This document shows, in pieces, positions 37,120 through 46,536 of a stretch of 64,000 nucleotides of DNA. The translations under genes were made by a program, and so were the position numbers. The DNA lies in the NCBI RefSeq assembly GCF_000426485.1, contig NZ_AUFL01000004.1, forward strand, positions 124,001-188,000. The letters run 5' to 3'. A model generated the notes under the pieces. The model worked only from the letters and a program-made list of their open reading frames with translations. It was not told where the DNA came from and searched no databases. Origin of the DNA: Indolivaga capnocytophagoides DSM 22835 (GTDB lineage Bacteria > Bacteroidota > Bacteroidia > Bacteroidales > Dysgonomonadaceae). Every line of letters begins with the position of its first letter. The stretch's first letter is position 1.

Positions 37120-37157
37120 TATTATTCTTTTTTGTATAAAACAAAGTCAATACTTAA

Positions 37158-37172
37158 AAAGGCTCGACCTTT
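37158..37172. repeat. GGTC palindrome copy 11 (degenerate)
   Basis: AAAGGCTCGACCTTT lies in the mutA-mutB gap and touches the mutA stop. AAGG/CCTT arms are kept. Confidence 0.45.
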
Positions 37173-39033
37173 AATTGATACCTAGTTTAGCATTAAAACC
37201 TTTCAATGTTTCAAGAACGTTGCTCTTCACATTGATGAAGTTTTCAATACCAACAGCTTTAAGATCATCTGTAGAAGCAGGAGCACCGGCAACAACAAAT
37301 ATCTCTTTTCCGCCTTTTACCAGTTCATAAGCTTCGGGAGCCAGAGTTGTGTATTCATCATCGCTTGAACAAATAACAATAATATCGGCGTTCTTTTCAC
37401 GAGCAGCTTTTATTCCGTCTGCAACAGTTTCGAAACCAAGGTTGTCTATAACTTTATATCCTGCACAGGCAAGGAAGTTGCAAGAGAACTGAGAACGAGC
37501 CAAACGCATTGCCAAATTACCTATAGTCAACATGAATGCGACAGGTGTTTTTCCCGATTTTTCGGTAGATAAGCGCAGGTTTTCGAATTCAGTAGCCAGA
37601 CGTGTTGCAGGTAGTGCAAGTAAATCTCCGTCTTTGTGAGAACATCCGCATCCGCACGCATTGTCTTTTTTGATTTTGTTAGCTGCAACTTCTGTAAAGT
37701 TAGGGAATTGGTTAGTACCAAGAAGAACCTCGCGGCGTGTAGCTAATGCTTTGAAACGAGCATCAGAAGATGCTTTGATTGCATTTTGTACAGTTCCGGC
37801 TTTAAGAGCTGCGTAAAATCCGTTTTCGTCAATTTCAAGGAAAAGCTTCCAAGCTTCTTCTGCGATAGATGAAGTTAGGTTTTCGATATAATATGAACCT
37901 GCTGAAGGGTCGGTGATTTTATCGAAGTGACATTCTTCTTTCAATAATAGCTGTTGATTACGAGCTATTCTTTCAGAGAAATTGTCTGAATCTTTGAAGC
38001 TTTCATCAAAAGGAAGTACAGTTAAAGAGTTTACTCCGGCTATAGATGCAGACATTGCTTCTGTTTGCGAACGAAGTAAATTTACATGAGCATCAAATGT
38101 TGTCATGTTGTATGTAGATGTTTCTGCGTGTGCATATATTTTAGCTGCACATCCGCATTCTGCATTAGGTGTGTAAGCTTTAACTATTTCAGCCCATAAC
38201 CAGCGGGCAGCTCTAAATTTAGCTACTTCCATAAAGTAGTTTGAGCCGATACCGAAGTTAAATTTGATTTTTTTAGCAACAAGTGTTGCATCCAATCCTT
38301 TTTCTACCAGTTTGCTAAGTATTTCGTTCCCGTTAGCAAGAGCAAAACCAAGTTCCTGATATATGTAAGCTCCGGCATTATTAAATTTAGTAGCATTTAC
38401 ATTTAATACTCTGAAATTAGGAAGAGATTCAGCAGCAAGCACCACTTCAGCTGCTTTTGCAGCCCATTCGCTATTGTCCGTACCATGTTTTAGGATTGGT
38501 TTAAACGGATCATAATTTACCGAACCGTAACATTCCGATAGGTTTACATCTTTTGATTTCAGGTAATCAACAAGGATTTTAACCAGTTCCAAAGATTTTC
38601 TGTTGCAGGTACTGAAGTTTAATTCTACAGCTTCGGGGCAGATGTCATTTAGTAAGGTTTTGATATTTTCGGCATTTACATCATCACCTGCGATAATGAA
38701 TCCCAAGGATGTAATACCTTTATTCAAAATATCCAATGCTTTAGCATTAGCTGCTTTGAAGTCGACTACAGTAATGTCTTGGCGAACATACCAGTCATTG
38801 TCTTTTTTAGTACCTCTTACATAAGGGAATTCTCCGGGTAGAGCATCTGTGGTTTTTAAGCCTTCGATGTTTTCACTTCTGTAAAAAGGATTTACTTTAA
38901 ATCCCTCGTTTGTTTTCCAAACAAGTTTCTTTTCGAAATCAGCGCCTTTTAGATCAGCTGTGATTTTTGCCATCCACTCTTCAGTAGAGATAGCAGGAAA
39001 ATCTGTAAAAAGCTTTTCTTTTAGATTTGCCAT
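37171..39033 (-). CDS. mutA: Methylmalonyl-CoA mutase, small subunit
   Basis: A 620-residue partner of the catalytic mutase subunit. It retains the barrel and the C-terminal flavodoxin-like domain but lacks the DxHxxG cobalamin motif, as known for small subunits, and so is structural. An odd feature is a cysteine cluster CGCGCSHKDGD (about 456-466) at the linker between the domains, together with ECGCAAK near residue 293. I cannot say whether these bind metal. It is the first gene of the mutA-mutB operon, with a -7-like element 138 nt upstream. Confidence 0.95.
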   Translation of the reverse strand: MANLKEKLFTDFPAISTEEWMAKITADLKGADFEKKLVWKTNEGFKVNPFYRSENIEGLKTTDALPGEFPYVRGTKKDNDWYVRQDITVVDFKAANAKALDILNKGITSLGFIIAGDDVNAENIKTLLNDICPEAVELNFSTCNRKSLELVKILVDYLKSKDVNLSECYGSVNYDPFKPILKHGTDNSEWAAKAAEVVLAAESLPNFRVLNVNATKFNNAGAYIYQELGFALANGNEILSKLVEKGLDATLVAKKIKFNFGIGSNYFMEVAKFRAARWLWAEIVKAYTPNAECGCAAKIYAHAETSTYNMTTFDAHVNLLRSQTEAMSASIAGVNSLTVLPFDESFKDSDNFSERIARNQQLLLKEECHFDKITDPSAGSYYIENLTSSIAEEAWKLFLEIDENGFYAALKAGTVQNAIKASSDARFKALATRREVLLGTNQFPNFTEVAANKIKKDNACGCGCSHKDGDLLALPATRLATEFENLRLSTEKSGKTPVAFMLTIGNLAMRLARSQFSCNFLACAGYKVIDNLGFETVADGIKAAREKNADIIVICSSDDEYTTLAPEAYELVKGGKEIFVVAGAPASTDDLKAVGIENFINVKSNVLETLKGFNAKLGIN

Positions 39034-39170
39034 GGTCTATTAAATAATGTTTTAGTATATTGGTTTATCATATTGACTATGAATATATTCTGATCTATAT
39101 TTTCTATCAGGAAATAGATTTTTTCTTACTATATCTGAAACTGACATACTTATATCACCAAAAAGCATTA

Positions 39171-39178
39171 CAAAAATA
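39171..39178 (-). promoter_or_regulatory. -7 element for mutA-mutB
   Basis: The reverse strand reads TATTTTTG. A TTTG equivalent lies 24 bp further upstream (39203-39206), slightly beyond the usual range. Confidence 0.5.
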
Positions 39179-39362
39179 GCTTTTTTGTTTGGGATATACA
39201 GCCAAAATACAATTTAATTAACACTCCTGGTTTTTATTTTTATTTTAGCACAAGCTGTCCATCCGTCTGTTTATTTGCAAAAGGTAACAAATCAGTGGTC
39301 AGTTAACAGTTATCTAAAATCAGTTCGAAGTTACCATTGTTCATTTTTAATTATCCATTTTC

Positions 39363-39480
39363 TCAAAAGGTAACAAAAGTTACTCCAAAATTGCATTTTT
39401 TTATTGGTTACCTTTTTCCTGCTTTATATTATAAAAGGTCTGCGATCATTTCTCTATAGATAAATTTTTCAATTACTGAT
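39363..39480 (-). repeat. GTTACC dispersed repeat, copy C
   Basis: In reverse orientation this closely matches copy B over its two ends: the block AATTTTGGAGTAACTTTTG plus TTACCTTTT, and the block CAGTAATTGAAAAATTTATC. It includes a GGTC half-palindrome (AAAAGGTCTGCGATC on the plus strand). The inverted arms AAAAGGTAAC and GTTACCTTTT bracket its core. Confidence 0.75.
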
Positions 39481-39523
39481 ACTCTTCCCATAAAGCACTT
39501 TTCCTGATAGTGAAACTTCTGAT

Positions 39524-40444
39524 TCATGTTTTGTCGGATCTGTAGTCCGAAAATCTTTTATAAGTATTCATTATGATCATTTCTTTGGCTTTCCAATATT
39601 CTGTTTTTTTGTTGTTTTTTCTAAAGCTAAAGTAAATAATAGCTATATTTAATTTCAGCTTATATATACTGTGCAGCGTTTGGAGTTGGAATATACCTTT
39701 CGTTTTGTGAAAAAATAAATATTTGCTATACCAATGTTCACTATACGACCACTTGTTTAATTCCTCGCTTTTGTTTTCCGCCGAACCACCCTGTAAATGG
39801 ATGATTTCAGCATTAGGAACTGAAACTATTTTATAGCCCGTTTTACGGACTCTGTAACATAATTCAACTTCTTCGAAGTACATGAAAAAATCAGGATCGA
39901 ATCCTTTAAGGTCATCAAATATATCTTTTCGTATTAGTAAATCCGCTCCGACTATCACTTTTACTTCTTTGGGAATTTTAGAATAATTAAATCCCGGTGT
40001 ACGCTTTATGTTGAATATAATTTTATATTCATAAGTAAGAAAATCGGTATTGTATAATGAGGATGCCGGATTCATGTCTTTTCTATACATGTTACCTCCA
40101 CAAATTCCAGTTTTTGGATGTGATTCCATGTAGTCGGCTAGAATACCTACAGCATTATTTAATAACAAGGTATCGGGGTTGAGAAAAAACAGGTATTTAC
40201 CTGATGCCAGGGTTGCACCGAGATTATTCGCTTTACCGAATCCAAGATTTTCTCCCGCAAAATGAAATATTACGGTTGGATATTTTTTTATCAGATTATT
40301 TATAGAGCCATTGGTCGAATTATTGTCTATTACAATAGTTTCGAACCGGATGCCTGATGTTTTCTCGTAGATCGAAGAAAGGCAGTCGTCTAATAATTTT
40401 TCTGTATTATAATTGACAATGATAATGCTTACCAAATTTTCCAT
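39524..40444 (-). CDS. Family 2 glycosyltransferase (rhamnosyltransferase-like)
   Basis: A 306-residue GT-A fold enzyme. It starts MENLVSIIIVNYNTEKLLDD, the standard GT2 opening. The nucleotide-binding acid pair is in DNNSTNGS and the NPD (DXD-like) motif in YLFFLNPDTLLL. The acceptor-side FEEVELCYR follows near residue 190. It has no membrane span. The layout is that of rhamnosyl- or related transferases acting on surface glycans; donor and acceptor are unknown. It stands alone, divergent from the topoisomerase gene, and no other glycan gene is adjacent. Confidence 0.9.
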   Translation of the reverse strand: MENLVSIIIVNYNTEKLLDDCLSSIYEKTSGIRFETIVIDNNSTNGSINNLIKKYPTVIFHFAGENLGFGKANNLGATLASGKYLFFLNPDTLLLNNAVGILADYMESHPKTGICGGNMYRKDMNPASSLYNTDFLTYEYKIIFNIKRTPGFNYSKIPKEVKVIVGADLLIRKDIFDDLKGFDPDFFMYFEEVELCYRVRKTGYKIVSVPNAEIIHLQGGSAENKSEELNKWSYSEHWYSKYLFFHKTKGIFQLQTLHSIYKLKLNIAIIYFSFRKNNKKTEYWKAKEMIIMNTYKRFSDYRSDKT

Positions 40445-40507
40445 TTAAGCAACAGCAAGTATTTAATGATATATTATACATATAATAAAGATGCCTGAGA
40501 TGTATAT

Positions 40508-40575
40508 CAACTCATTTACTAGTCAGCTTATAAACTCGTTTACTGATCTTCTTTACTTGTCAAAATTAGTAAATA
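40508..40575. repeat. Imperfect tandem motif upstream of parC
   Basis: Variants of AACTCATTTACTAGTC recur about every 25 bp (AACTCGTTTACTGATC, then TTTACTTGTC), followed by an inverted half (ATTAGTAAAT). The repeat lies just upstream of the parC promoter and may be a protein-binding region. Confidence 0.4.
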
Positions 40576-40592
40576 TTCGGATATAAACTCTT

Positions 40593-40622
40593 TTTGAAAT
40601 CCGCTCAAAAAAGTTATCTTTG
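40593..40622 (+). promoter_or_regulatory. Consensus promoter for parC
   Basis: TTTG (40593-40596), 18 bp and TATCTTTG (40615-40622), 45 bp before the start codon. Confidence 0.82.
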
Positions 40623-40667
40623 GATAATTTTAAGAATTTGTAAGGTCTATTTATACCAAAAGCGTAT

Positions 40668-43394
40668 ATGTTTCCAGAAGATATAATTGACGATGTGAAT
40701 AATGAGGAAGAGAATCGTTCTTCCGAAAATGAAATGAATGAGGAAGAAGGAACTGAGTCTTCTGTTCATTCAGAATATAAGGTTCCTGTTAAAGACTCGG
40801 AAAATCAGCTCCATTTGTCGGGGATGTATCAGAATTGGTTTCTCGACTATGCTTCGTATGTAATACTGGAGCGTGCTGTTCCTCATATTGCCGATGGTCT
40901 GAAGCCTGTACAGCGTCGTATTTTGCACTCGATGAAACGAATGGATGACGGACGTTATAATAAGGTGGCTAACATTATCGGACATACCATGCAGTTTCAC
41001 CCTCACGGGGATGCGTCCATTGGTGATGCCTTAGTACAGCTGGGACAGAAAGATATGATGGTCGATTGTCAGGGTAACTGGGGTAATATTCTTACCGGTG
41101 ACGGTGCTGCTGCTCCCCGTTATATTGAAGCACGATTGTCTAAATTTGCTGTAGAGGTAGCCTTCAATCATAAAACAACCGAATGGAAACCTTCTTACGA
41201 CGGGCGTAATAAGGAGCCTATAACATTACCCATCAAGTTTCCTTTGCTTTTGGCACAAGGAGTTGAAGGTATTGCCGTAGGTTTATCATCAAAGATATTG
41301 CCCCATAATTTTAATGAATTGTGCGATGCTTCTGTTGCATACTTGCAAGGCGAAGAATTTACTCTTTATCCCGATTTTCAGACAGGCGGATTTATTGATG
41401 TAAGCCGTTATAATGACGGAGAAAGAGGTGGGGCTGTTAAGGTTCGTGCAAAAATATCTAAGCTGGATAATAAAACGCTGGTAATTACTGATATTCCTTA
41501 CGGACGTACAACTTCTTCATTAGTAGAGTCTATACTCAAAGCCAATGATAAAGGTAAGATCAAGATACGTAAAGTTGATGATATTACGGCCGGTAATGTA
41601 GAAATACAGATACATCTGGCAGCAGGAGTTTCTTCCGATAAGACAATTGATGCATTGTATGCGTTTACTGACTGCGAGATAAGTATTTCGCCTAACTGCT
41701 GTGTTATTGAAGATAGCAAACCTCACTTCCTGACTGTAAGTAATATTCTGAAACGTTCGACAGACAATACATTATATTTGTTGAAATGGGAGCTTGAGAT
41801 TCATAAAAGCGAGCTGGAAGAAAATTTGCATTTCTCTTCATTAGAAAAAATATTTATCGAAGAGCGCATATATAAAGATAAGCAATTTGAGGAAGCACCT
41901 AATATGGATGCTGCTGTACAACATATCGGAAAACGACTTGAGCCATTTACTAAACTCTTTATTAGGGAAGTAACCAATGAGGATATTCTGAAATTGATGG
42001 AGATCAAGATGGGGCGTATTCTCAAGTTTAATTCGGACAAAGCAGAAGAACTTATTGCCCGTTATAAAGCCGAAATTGAAGAGATAGAGCATGATCTGGC
42101 AAACATTGTAGATTATACAGTTTCGTGGTTTGTAATGTTGAAAGAGAAATATGGAAAAGCTCATCCGAGAATGACCGAAATACGTAATTTCGATACCATT
42201 GTGGCTACTAAAGTGGTAGAAGCAAATGAAAAGTTATATATAAATCGAGAAGAAGGTTTTATCGGAACGTCTCTTAAAAAGGACGAATATATATGTAACT
42301 GTTCTGATATAGATGATATTATTCTTTTCTATAAAGATGGTAAATATAAGATCGTAAAAGTAAGCGATAAGATGTTTATTGGGAAAAATATATTGTATGT
42401 CAATGTATTTAAAAAGAATGATAAGCGTACTATATATAATGTTGTATATCGTAGCGGAAAGGTAGGACCTTATTATATGAAGCGTTTTGCTGTAACCGGT
42501 GTCACTCGAGATAAAGAGTATGACGTGACTATGGGCGACGAAGGTTCTAAGATTGTTTATTTCAGTGCTAATCCTAATGGCGAAGCTGAAACAATCCGTG
42601 TATTACTGAAACCTCGTCCTCGTCAAAAAGTGCAGTTATTTGAAAAAGACCTGAGCGAAATAGCGATCAAGGGGCGTCAGTCTATGGGTAATATGCTCAC
42701 AAAAGCAGAAGTTCATAAGATTACCCTTCGTCAGAAAGGTAAATCTACTTTAGGTGGTCGAAAAGTATGGTATGATCCGGATGTATTGCGTTTGAATTAT
42801 GATAACAGAGGGCAGTATCTGGGCGAATTCCATAGTGATGATCAAATTCTGGTTGTAAAAGAAAACGGCGATTTTAATACAACAAACTTTGATTTAAGTA
42901 ACCACTTCGAGCCGGGTATCATCAAAATCGAAAAATTTGATGAGCATAAGATTTGGACAGCTGTATTATTCGATGCCGATCAGGAATATATGTATCTGAA
43001 ACGCTTTACTTTTGAGACTAGTAATAGGGTTCAGAATTTTTTAGGAGAGAATTCCAAATCTAAATTGTATATTCTTACCGATATTGTGTATCCAAGAATC
43101 GAATTAGCATTCGGTGGAAATGATTCATTCCGGGGGACTCAAGAAATAGATGCAGAAGAGTTTATAGCGGTTAAGAGCTTTAAAGCGAAAGGAAAGCGTC
43201 TGTCTACATTTGAAATTGGAGTTGTAAGAGAACTTGAGCCTATTCGATTTCCTGAGAAAAAAGAAGAATCGGAAGATGGAGATGAAGATCAAGATGGTTC
43301 TGTAAAGATCGAAATAGATGACGATGATTCTTCTGCTTCGGATACTGATATTATTGATGATATGACAGGACAGCAACAGATTGATTTTGAGTAA
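40668..43394 (+). CDS. parC: DNA topoisomerase IV subunit A
   Basis: A 908-residue type IIA topoisomerase subunit. An acidic N-terminal tail (1-45) precedes the winged-helix domain with PVQRRILHSM and the catalytic tyrosine Y152 in APRYIEARLS. The quinolone-region sequence is HPHGDASIGDALV, in which E. coli ParC Ser80 and Glu84 correspond to Ala116 and Asp120. A coiled-coil tower and C-terminal beta-pinwheel follow, ending in a strongly acidic tail. The absence of a GyrA-box and the Bacteroidota-type length favour ParC over GyrA. parE is not adjacent. It decatenates chromosomes. Confidence 0.9.
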   Translation: MFPEDIIDDVNNEEENRSSENEMNEEEGTESSVHSEYKVPVKDSENQLHLSGMYQNWFLDYASYVILERAVPHIADGLKPVQRRILHSMKRMDDGRYNKVANIIGHTMQFHPHGDASIGDALVQLGQKDMMVDCQGNWGNILTGDGAAAPRYIEARLSKFAVEVAFNHKTTEWKPSYDGRNKEPITLPIKFPLLLAQGVEGIAVGLSSKILPHNFNELCDASVAYLQGEEFTLYPDFQTGGFIDVSRYNDGERGGAVKVRAKISKLDNKTLVITDIPYGRTTSSLVESILKANDKGKIKIRKVDDITAGNVEIQIHLAAGVSSDKTIDALYAFTDCEISISPNCCVIEDSKPHFLTVSNILKRSTDNTLYLLKWELEIHKSELEENLHFSSLEKIFIEERIYKDKQFEEAPNMDAAVQHIGKRLEPFTKLFIREVTNEDILKLMEIKMGRILKFNSDKAEELIARYKAEIEEIEHDLANIVDYTVSWFVMLKEKYGKAHPRMTEIRNFDTIVATKVVEANEKLYINREEGFIGTSLKKDEYICNCSDIDDIILFYKDGKYKIVKVSDKMFIGKNILYVNVFKKNDKRTIYNVVYRSGKVGPYYMKRFAVTGVTRDKEYDVTMGDEGSKIVYFSANPNGEAETIRVLLKPRPRQKVQLFEKDLSEIAIKGRQSMGNMLTKAEVHKITLRQKGKSTLGGRKVWYDPDVLRLNYDNRGQYLGEFHSDDQILVVKENGDFNTTNFDLSNHFEPGIIKIEKFDEHKIWTAVLFDADQEYMYLKRFTFETSNRVQNFLGENSKSKLYILTDIVYPRIELAFGGNDSFRGTQEIDAEEFIAVKSFKAKGKRLSTFEIGVVRELEPIRFPEKKEESEDGDEDQDGSVKIEIDDDDSSASDTDIIDDMTGQQQIDFE

Positions 43395-43489
43395 GATTCT
43401 CGTTCTGTTTTGATATTCCGATTGTAATATGGTAAAATGGCATAAATAGGAAATGAGATATTAATCTTTAGAATAAACACCTTTGTACT

Positions 43490-44338
43490 ATGGGCACATA
43501 TAGGTTAATAATTGTATTACTGAGTTTAATTTGTATTACGAATTTCAATACTGTATGTGCACAAGATGAAGATTCGCTGCGTTATTATTCAACCAACAAA
43601 GCGACATCGTTTGCCATTGGACGAGCTAATATGTATGATACATATTTATCGCCATTAAAATACAAGGGGACTTCCTTTCGGTTGATGGATGAGCGTATGA
43701 AACGGACATCGTGGTTTAACCATCGTTTTACACGTCAGCAAATCATTGATCTCGAAGTGACCAGTACCGAAAATCCGGCAGGCAATGCCCGCGAATATTC
43801 TATAATAGGACAGTATAGCTGGGGAGGACATTATAATTTATACAGGACAGAAAAATTTCGTTTATCCGTAGGAGCATTGTGGAATATAACCGGAGGAGTG
43901 ATATACAATCAGCGAAATTCGAACAATCCGGCATCGGCAAAAGCTCATTCTAACATCAATTTATCTTTGATAGGTTTCTATAATTGGAAAAATATTACTT
44001 TCAGAGGACAATTAGATACTCCTTTATTTGGAATTTTATTTTCGCCGCATTATGGGCAGTCATATTACGAGATATCTTTAGGGAATAGTGTAGGTGTTGT
44101 CAATTTTGCATCAATACATAATCAAAGGGCTTTGCGAGGTTTTTTTACGGCAGATATCCCAATTTCGAAAATATCATTGAGGATAGGTTATTTGGGGTCT
44201 TTTTATCAAACAAAAGTCCATGATATAACCTCACATATTTATTCGAATAGCTTTGTTATCGGCTTTGTTTCCGAATCAATAAATCTGAGCGGCAGTAAGA
44301 TCAAGACAAACAAAATAATCAACAGCAGTTATTATTAG
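43490..44338 (+). CDS. DUF3316-like exported protein
   Basis: A 282-residue protein with a signal peptide (about 1-24, ending VCAQ). The mature part is rich in beta strands with alternating aromatic residues (GQYSWGGHYNLYRTEKFRLS) and resembles DUF3316, a Bacteroidota family presumed to be outer-membrane. The function is unknown. It has an unusually short upstream region: TTTG sits only 7 bp before the ATG. It lies between parC and a large membrane protein on the same strand, with gaps of 95 and 36 bp, so it may form an operon with the latter. Confidence 0.75.
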   Translation: MGTYRLIIVLLSLICITNFNTVCAQDEDSLRYYSTNKATSFAIGRANMYDTYLSPLKYKGTSFRLMDERMKRTSWFNHRFTRQQIIDLEVTSTENPAGNAREYSIIGQYSWGGHYNLYRTEKFRLSVGALWNITGGVIYNQRNSNNPASAKAHSNINLSLIGFYNWKNITFRGQLDTPLFGILFSPHYGQSYYEISLGNSVGVVNFASIHNQRALRGFFTADIPISKISLRIGYLGSFYQTKVHDITSHIYSNSFVIGFVSESINLSGSKIKTNKIINSSYY

Positions 44339-44374
44339 AACTGTGATGAATAAAATAAGTAGTTAATTAATTTA

Positions 44375-46132
44375 ATGGAGAGACTATCTTCCAGTAAGAG
44401 CTTTTTAGGGATTCAGAATTTTATTATAGCTGGAATAATACGGAATTCATTATACCAATTTTGTCTTTTTATGGTCATTTTGGTTATCCTCTCAGTAGGA
44501 ATGATTTACTGGTATTTTCCGGATACCGGAATTGTGACCTCCGGCGGCAGTGATTTACAATTTCATGCTAATCGTTTTTATGCGATTGTACAGGCTATAG
44601 ATTATAATACATTTCCTTTTTATATCAATACCGAAGCCTTAAATCATTACGGATATGCTGCTAATTTATTTTATCCCGATTTAATGCTTATTCCTTTTGC
44701 TTTATTGGCTCCGTCAATAGGTTTCGCGACAGCCTATAAGCTTATGATTTTTGTTTATACCCTTTTGTGTGGCATTTTCTCTTTTTGGAGTTTAAGCAGG
44801 ATAACAAAAGACAACCTGATTGCCTGTTTGTTCTCCTTATTATACACTTTTGCTTTGTACCGCATAATTGATATTTCGTATCGGGGAGCATTAGGCGAAT
44901 TTATCTCTTTCACGTTTGTGCCACTTGTCTTTTGGGGACTGTATGAGATTTTATATGGAGATTTCAAGCAGAGGTGGTATATTATCTCGATAGGCTTTAT
45001 TTGTTTGATATATACCCATTTATTATCTGCTTTATTGATATTTATAACAGTCTGTATAGGGCTTGTAATTTGTTATAAATCAATAAAAGAGAATCCTTAT
45101 AGGTTATTATATCTTGTTTTGGCTGGAGCGGTTTCAGCGATTGTATCTTCAGCCTTCTTACTTCCAATGTTCGAGCAATTAAACGACAATTCATTTTATT
45201 TTCAAACACACCCTTTGGCTGAAGCTATAGGACCTCAATCTGTAGAATTGAAACGAGTGCTTTGGGGGGTATTTAATGGTTTGACTGATAATAGACTGCG
45301 TATAGAAACTATTGGGATAATATTAATAATTCCTTTGTTTTTTCGTTTGGCGATCATTGGTAATCATCGTTATCTTCGTGTTGCAGATAGCTGTACGTTT
45401 GTTTCTTTCATATTGATATTTGCTTTGTCTGATATTTTTCCGTGGTATATATTTCCGTTTAATAAGCTGGCTATCTTACAATTTCCATTTCGATTATTGC
45501 AGCCTGCCAGTTTTCTGCTAGCCTTTTCAGGAGCGGTTTACCTATCTATTATAAGCCGGCAAACTAATCGTAGGATAATAATTGTTGCATGTCTTATTAT
45601 TATAATTGGGTATAGTATACGTCTAACAGGAGGAGTTTATCAAGGGTATATAAAGTATACTGTGAATAATACAGTAACCCATAATCTGGATCAACTGGAG
45701 ATAGTTGGTGCTGAATATTTATCAAGCAAAGTGCCTTCTGTTCCGACGGAAGATATACGTTATCGAATAGATTATGTTGTTAATCGTAAAGATTCAGTAA
45801 AAGCAGAAAGGAATACTATAATAAAAAATATATCAAGGGAAAAAGATAAATTGAGATTGGAAACAGAACAATCTGAACCCGGTAATCTTGTATTACCTTT
45901 GCTTTATTACAAAGGATATAGAGCAGTTTTTGATAATAGTAAAGAATTAACTGTATCTCAATCCGAAGATGGTTTGATTGAAATAGAAAGCCCCGCGTCT
46001 TCTCAAATAATAGTTTGGTACGATGGTACATTAGCACAGCGTGTCGGTTTAAGTGTGTCTTTGGTGTCATTATTGGCACTGTTATTATATATTGTTTACA
46101 TTGAAAGACAATCAAATAAATTAAAAAAATAA
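44375..46132 (+). CDS. Large polytopic membrane protein (PTPS-related, YfhO-like)
   Basis: A 585-residue protein with about a dozen spans and a periplasmic C-terminal domain (about 425-555). The first external loop (GGSDLQFHANRFYAIVQAI, then FPFYINTEALNHYGYAANLF and YPD) matches the 6-pyruvoyl-tetrahydropterin-synthase-related membrane domain, which has the plan of GT-C glycosyltransferases (acidic residue in the first loop). It may transfer sugars to lipids or proteins at the outer face of the inner membrane (inference). No TPS enzyme activity is implied by the name. It is closely followed (15 bp) by the small ABM protein. Confidence 0.78.
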   Translation: MERLSSSKSFLGIQNFIIAGIIRNSLYQFCLFMVILVILSVGMIYWYFPDTGIVTSGGSDLQFHANRFYAIVQAIDYNTFPFYINTEALNHYGYAANLFYPDLMLIPFALLAPSIGFATAYKLMIFVYTLLCGIFSFWSLSRITKDNLIACLFSLLYTFALYRIIDISYRGALGEFISFTFVPLVFWGLYEILYGDFKQRWYIISIGFICLIYTHLLSALLIFITVCIGLVICYKSIKENPYRLLYLVLAGAVSAIVSSAFLLPMFEQLNDNSFYFQTHPLAEAIGPQSVELKRVLWGVFNGLTDNRLRIETIGIILIIPLFFRLAIIGNHRYLRVADSCTFVSFILIFALSDIFPWYIFPFNKLAILQFPFRLLQPASFLLAFSGAVYLSIISRQTNRRIIIVACLIIIIGYSIRLTGGVYQGYIKYTVNNTVTHNLDQLEIVGAEYLSSKVPSVPTEDIRYRIDYVVNRKDSVKAERNTIIKNISREKDKLRLETEQSEPGNLVLPLLYYKGYRAVFDNSKELTVSQSEDGLIEIESPASSQIIVWYDGTLAQRVGLSVSLVSLLALLLYIVYIERQSNKLKK

Positions 46133-46147
46133 CAAAAAAATAAAACG

Positions 46148-46438
46148 ATGAAAGAGTTGAAAATTGTAGCTACTATTATTCTGAAACCTAAATACAAAGA
46201 CGAAGTATTAAAAGCTTTACACAATGTGGTAGACGCTACCCGAAAAGAAGAAGGGAATGTGTCGTATGACTTGCATCAGAGTACTTCCGAAAGTTTATCT
46301 TATACTATATTAGAGGTTTGGAAATCAGAAGAAGCAATAGCTATACACAATGCCAGCACTCATTTCGATGAATTTAAGAAAGCAATCGATGGTAAAATTT
46401 CCGATCTCCAAATAGCAATTATAAAACAGGTGTACTAA
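46148..46438 (+). CDS. ABM-domain protein (YgiN-like putative monooxygenase)
   Basis: A 96-residue ferredoxin-like dimeric alpha/beta barrel protein. It begins MKELKIVATIILKPKYKDEV and contains NVSYDLHQSTSESLSYTILE and WKSEEAIAIHNASTHFDEF, the conserved block of the antibiotic-biosynthesis-monooxygenase family with His and Glu residues near the pocket. Members oxidise quinols or small aromatics, but many are uncharacterised. It starts 15 bp after the membrane-protein stop codon and is probably the last gene of that operon. Confidence 0.88.
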   Translation: MKELKIVATIILKPKYKDEVLKALHNVVDATRKEEGNVSYDLHQSTSESLSYTILEVWKSEEAIAIHNASTHFDEFKKAIDGKISDLQIAIIKQVY

Positions 46439-46483
46439 GTATATTGTTACAAGATCTAACATAAAATATAATAATTTGATTCG

Positions 46484-46512
46484 TTGCAAATGGACATTTG
46501 TATGTATCTTTG
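46484..46512 (+). promoter_or_regulatory. Promoter for the CNNM-type gene
   Basis: TTG (46484-46486), 18 bp and TATCTTTG (46505-46512). It lies within an in-frame TTG extension (46498) and so fixes the start at 46537. Confidence 0.75.
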
Positions 46513-46536
46513 CACCATCATCATTTTAATAGATAT

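Larger units (their letters stand above)
39034..39523. other. Intergenic region mutA / glycosyltransferase
   Basis: 490 bp without a gene. It has the mutA -7 element, a low-complexity part with CAGTTAACAGTTATC words (39293-39320), a solitary AAAAGGTAACAAATC (39283-39297) and copy C of the GTTACC repeat. Confidence 0.6.

Noticed and set aside
39034-39362. Cobalamin riboswitch before mutA
   Set aside because: No B12-box (AGCCACTG-like) core is present in the leader.
46498-46536. TTG-initiated extension with His4 run before the CNNM-type protein
   Set aside because: The -7 element TATCTTTG lies inside it and the MISNIL start fits the family.
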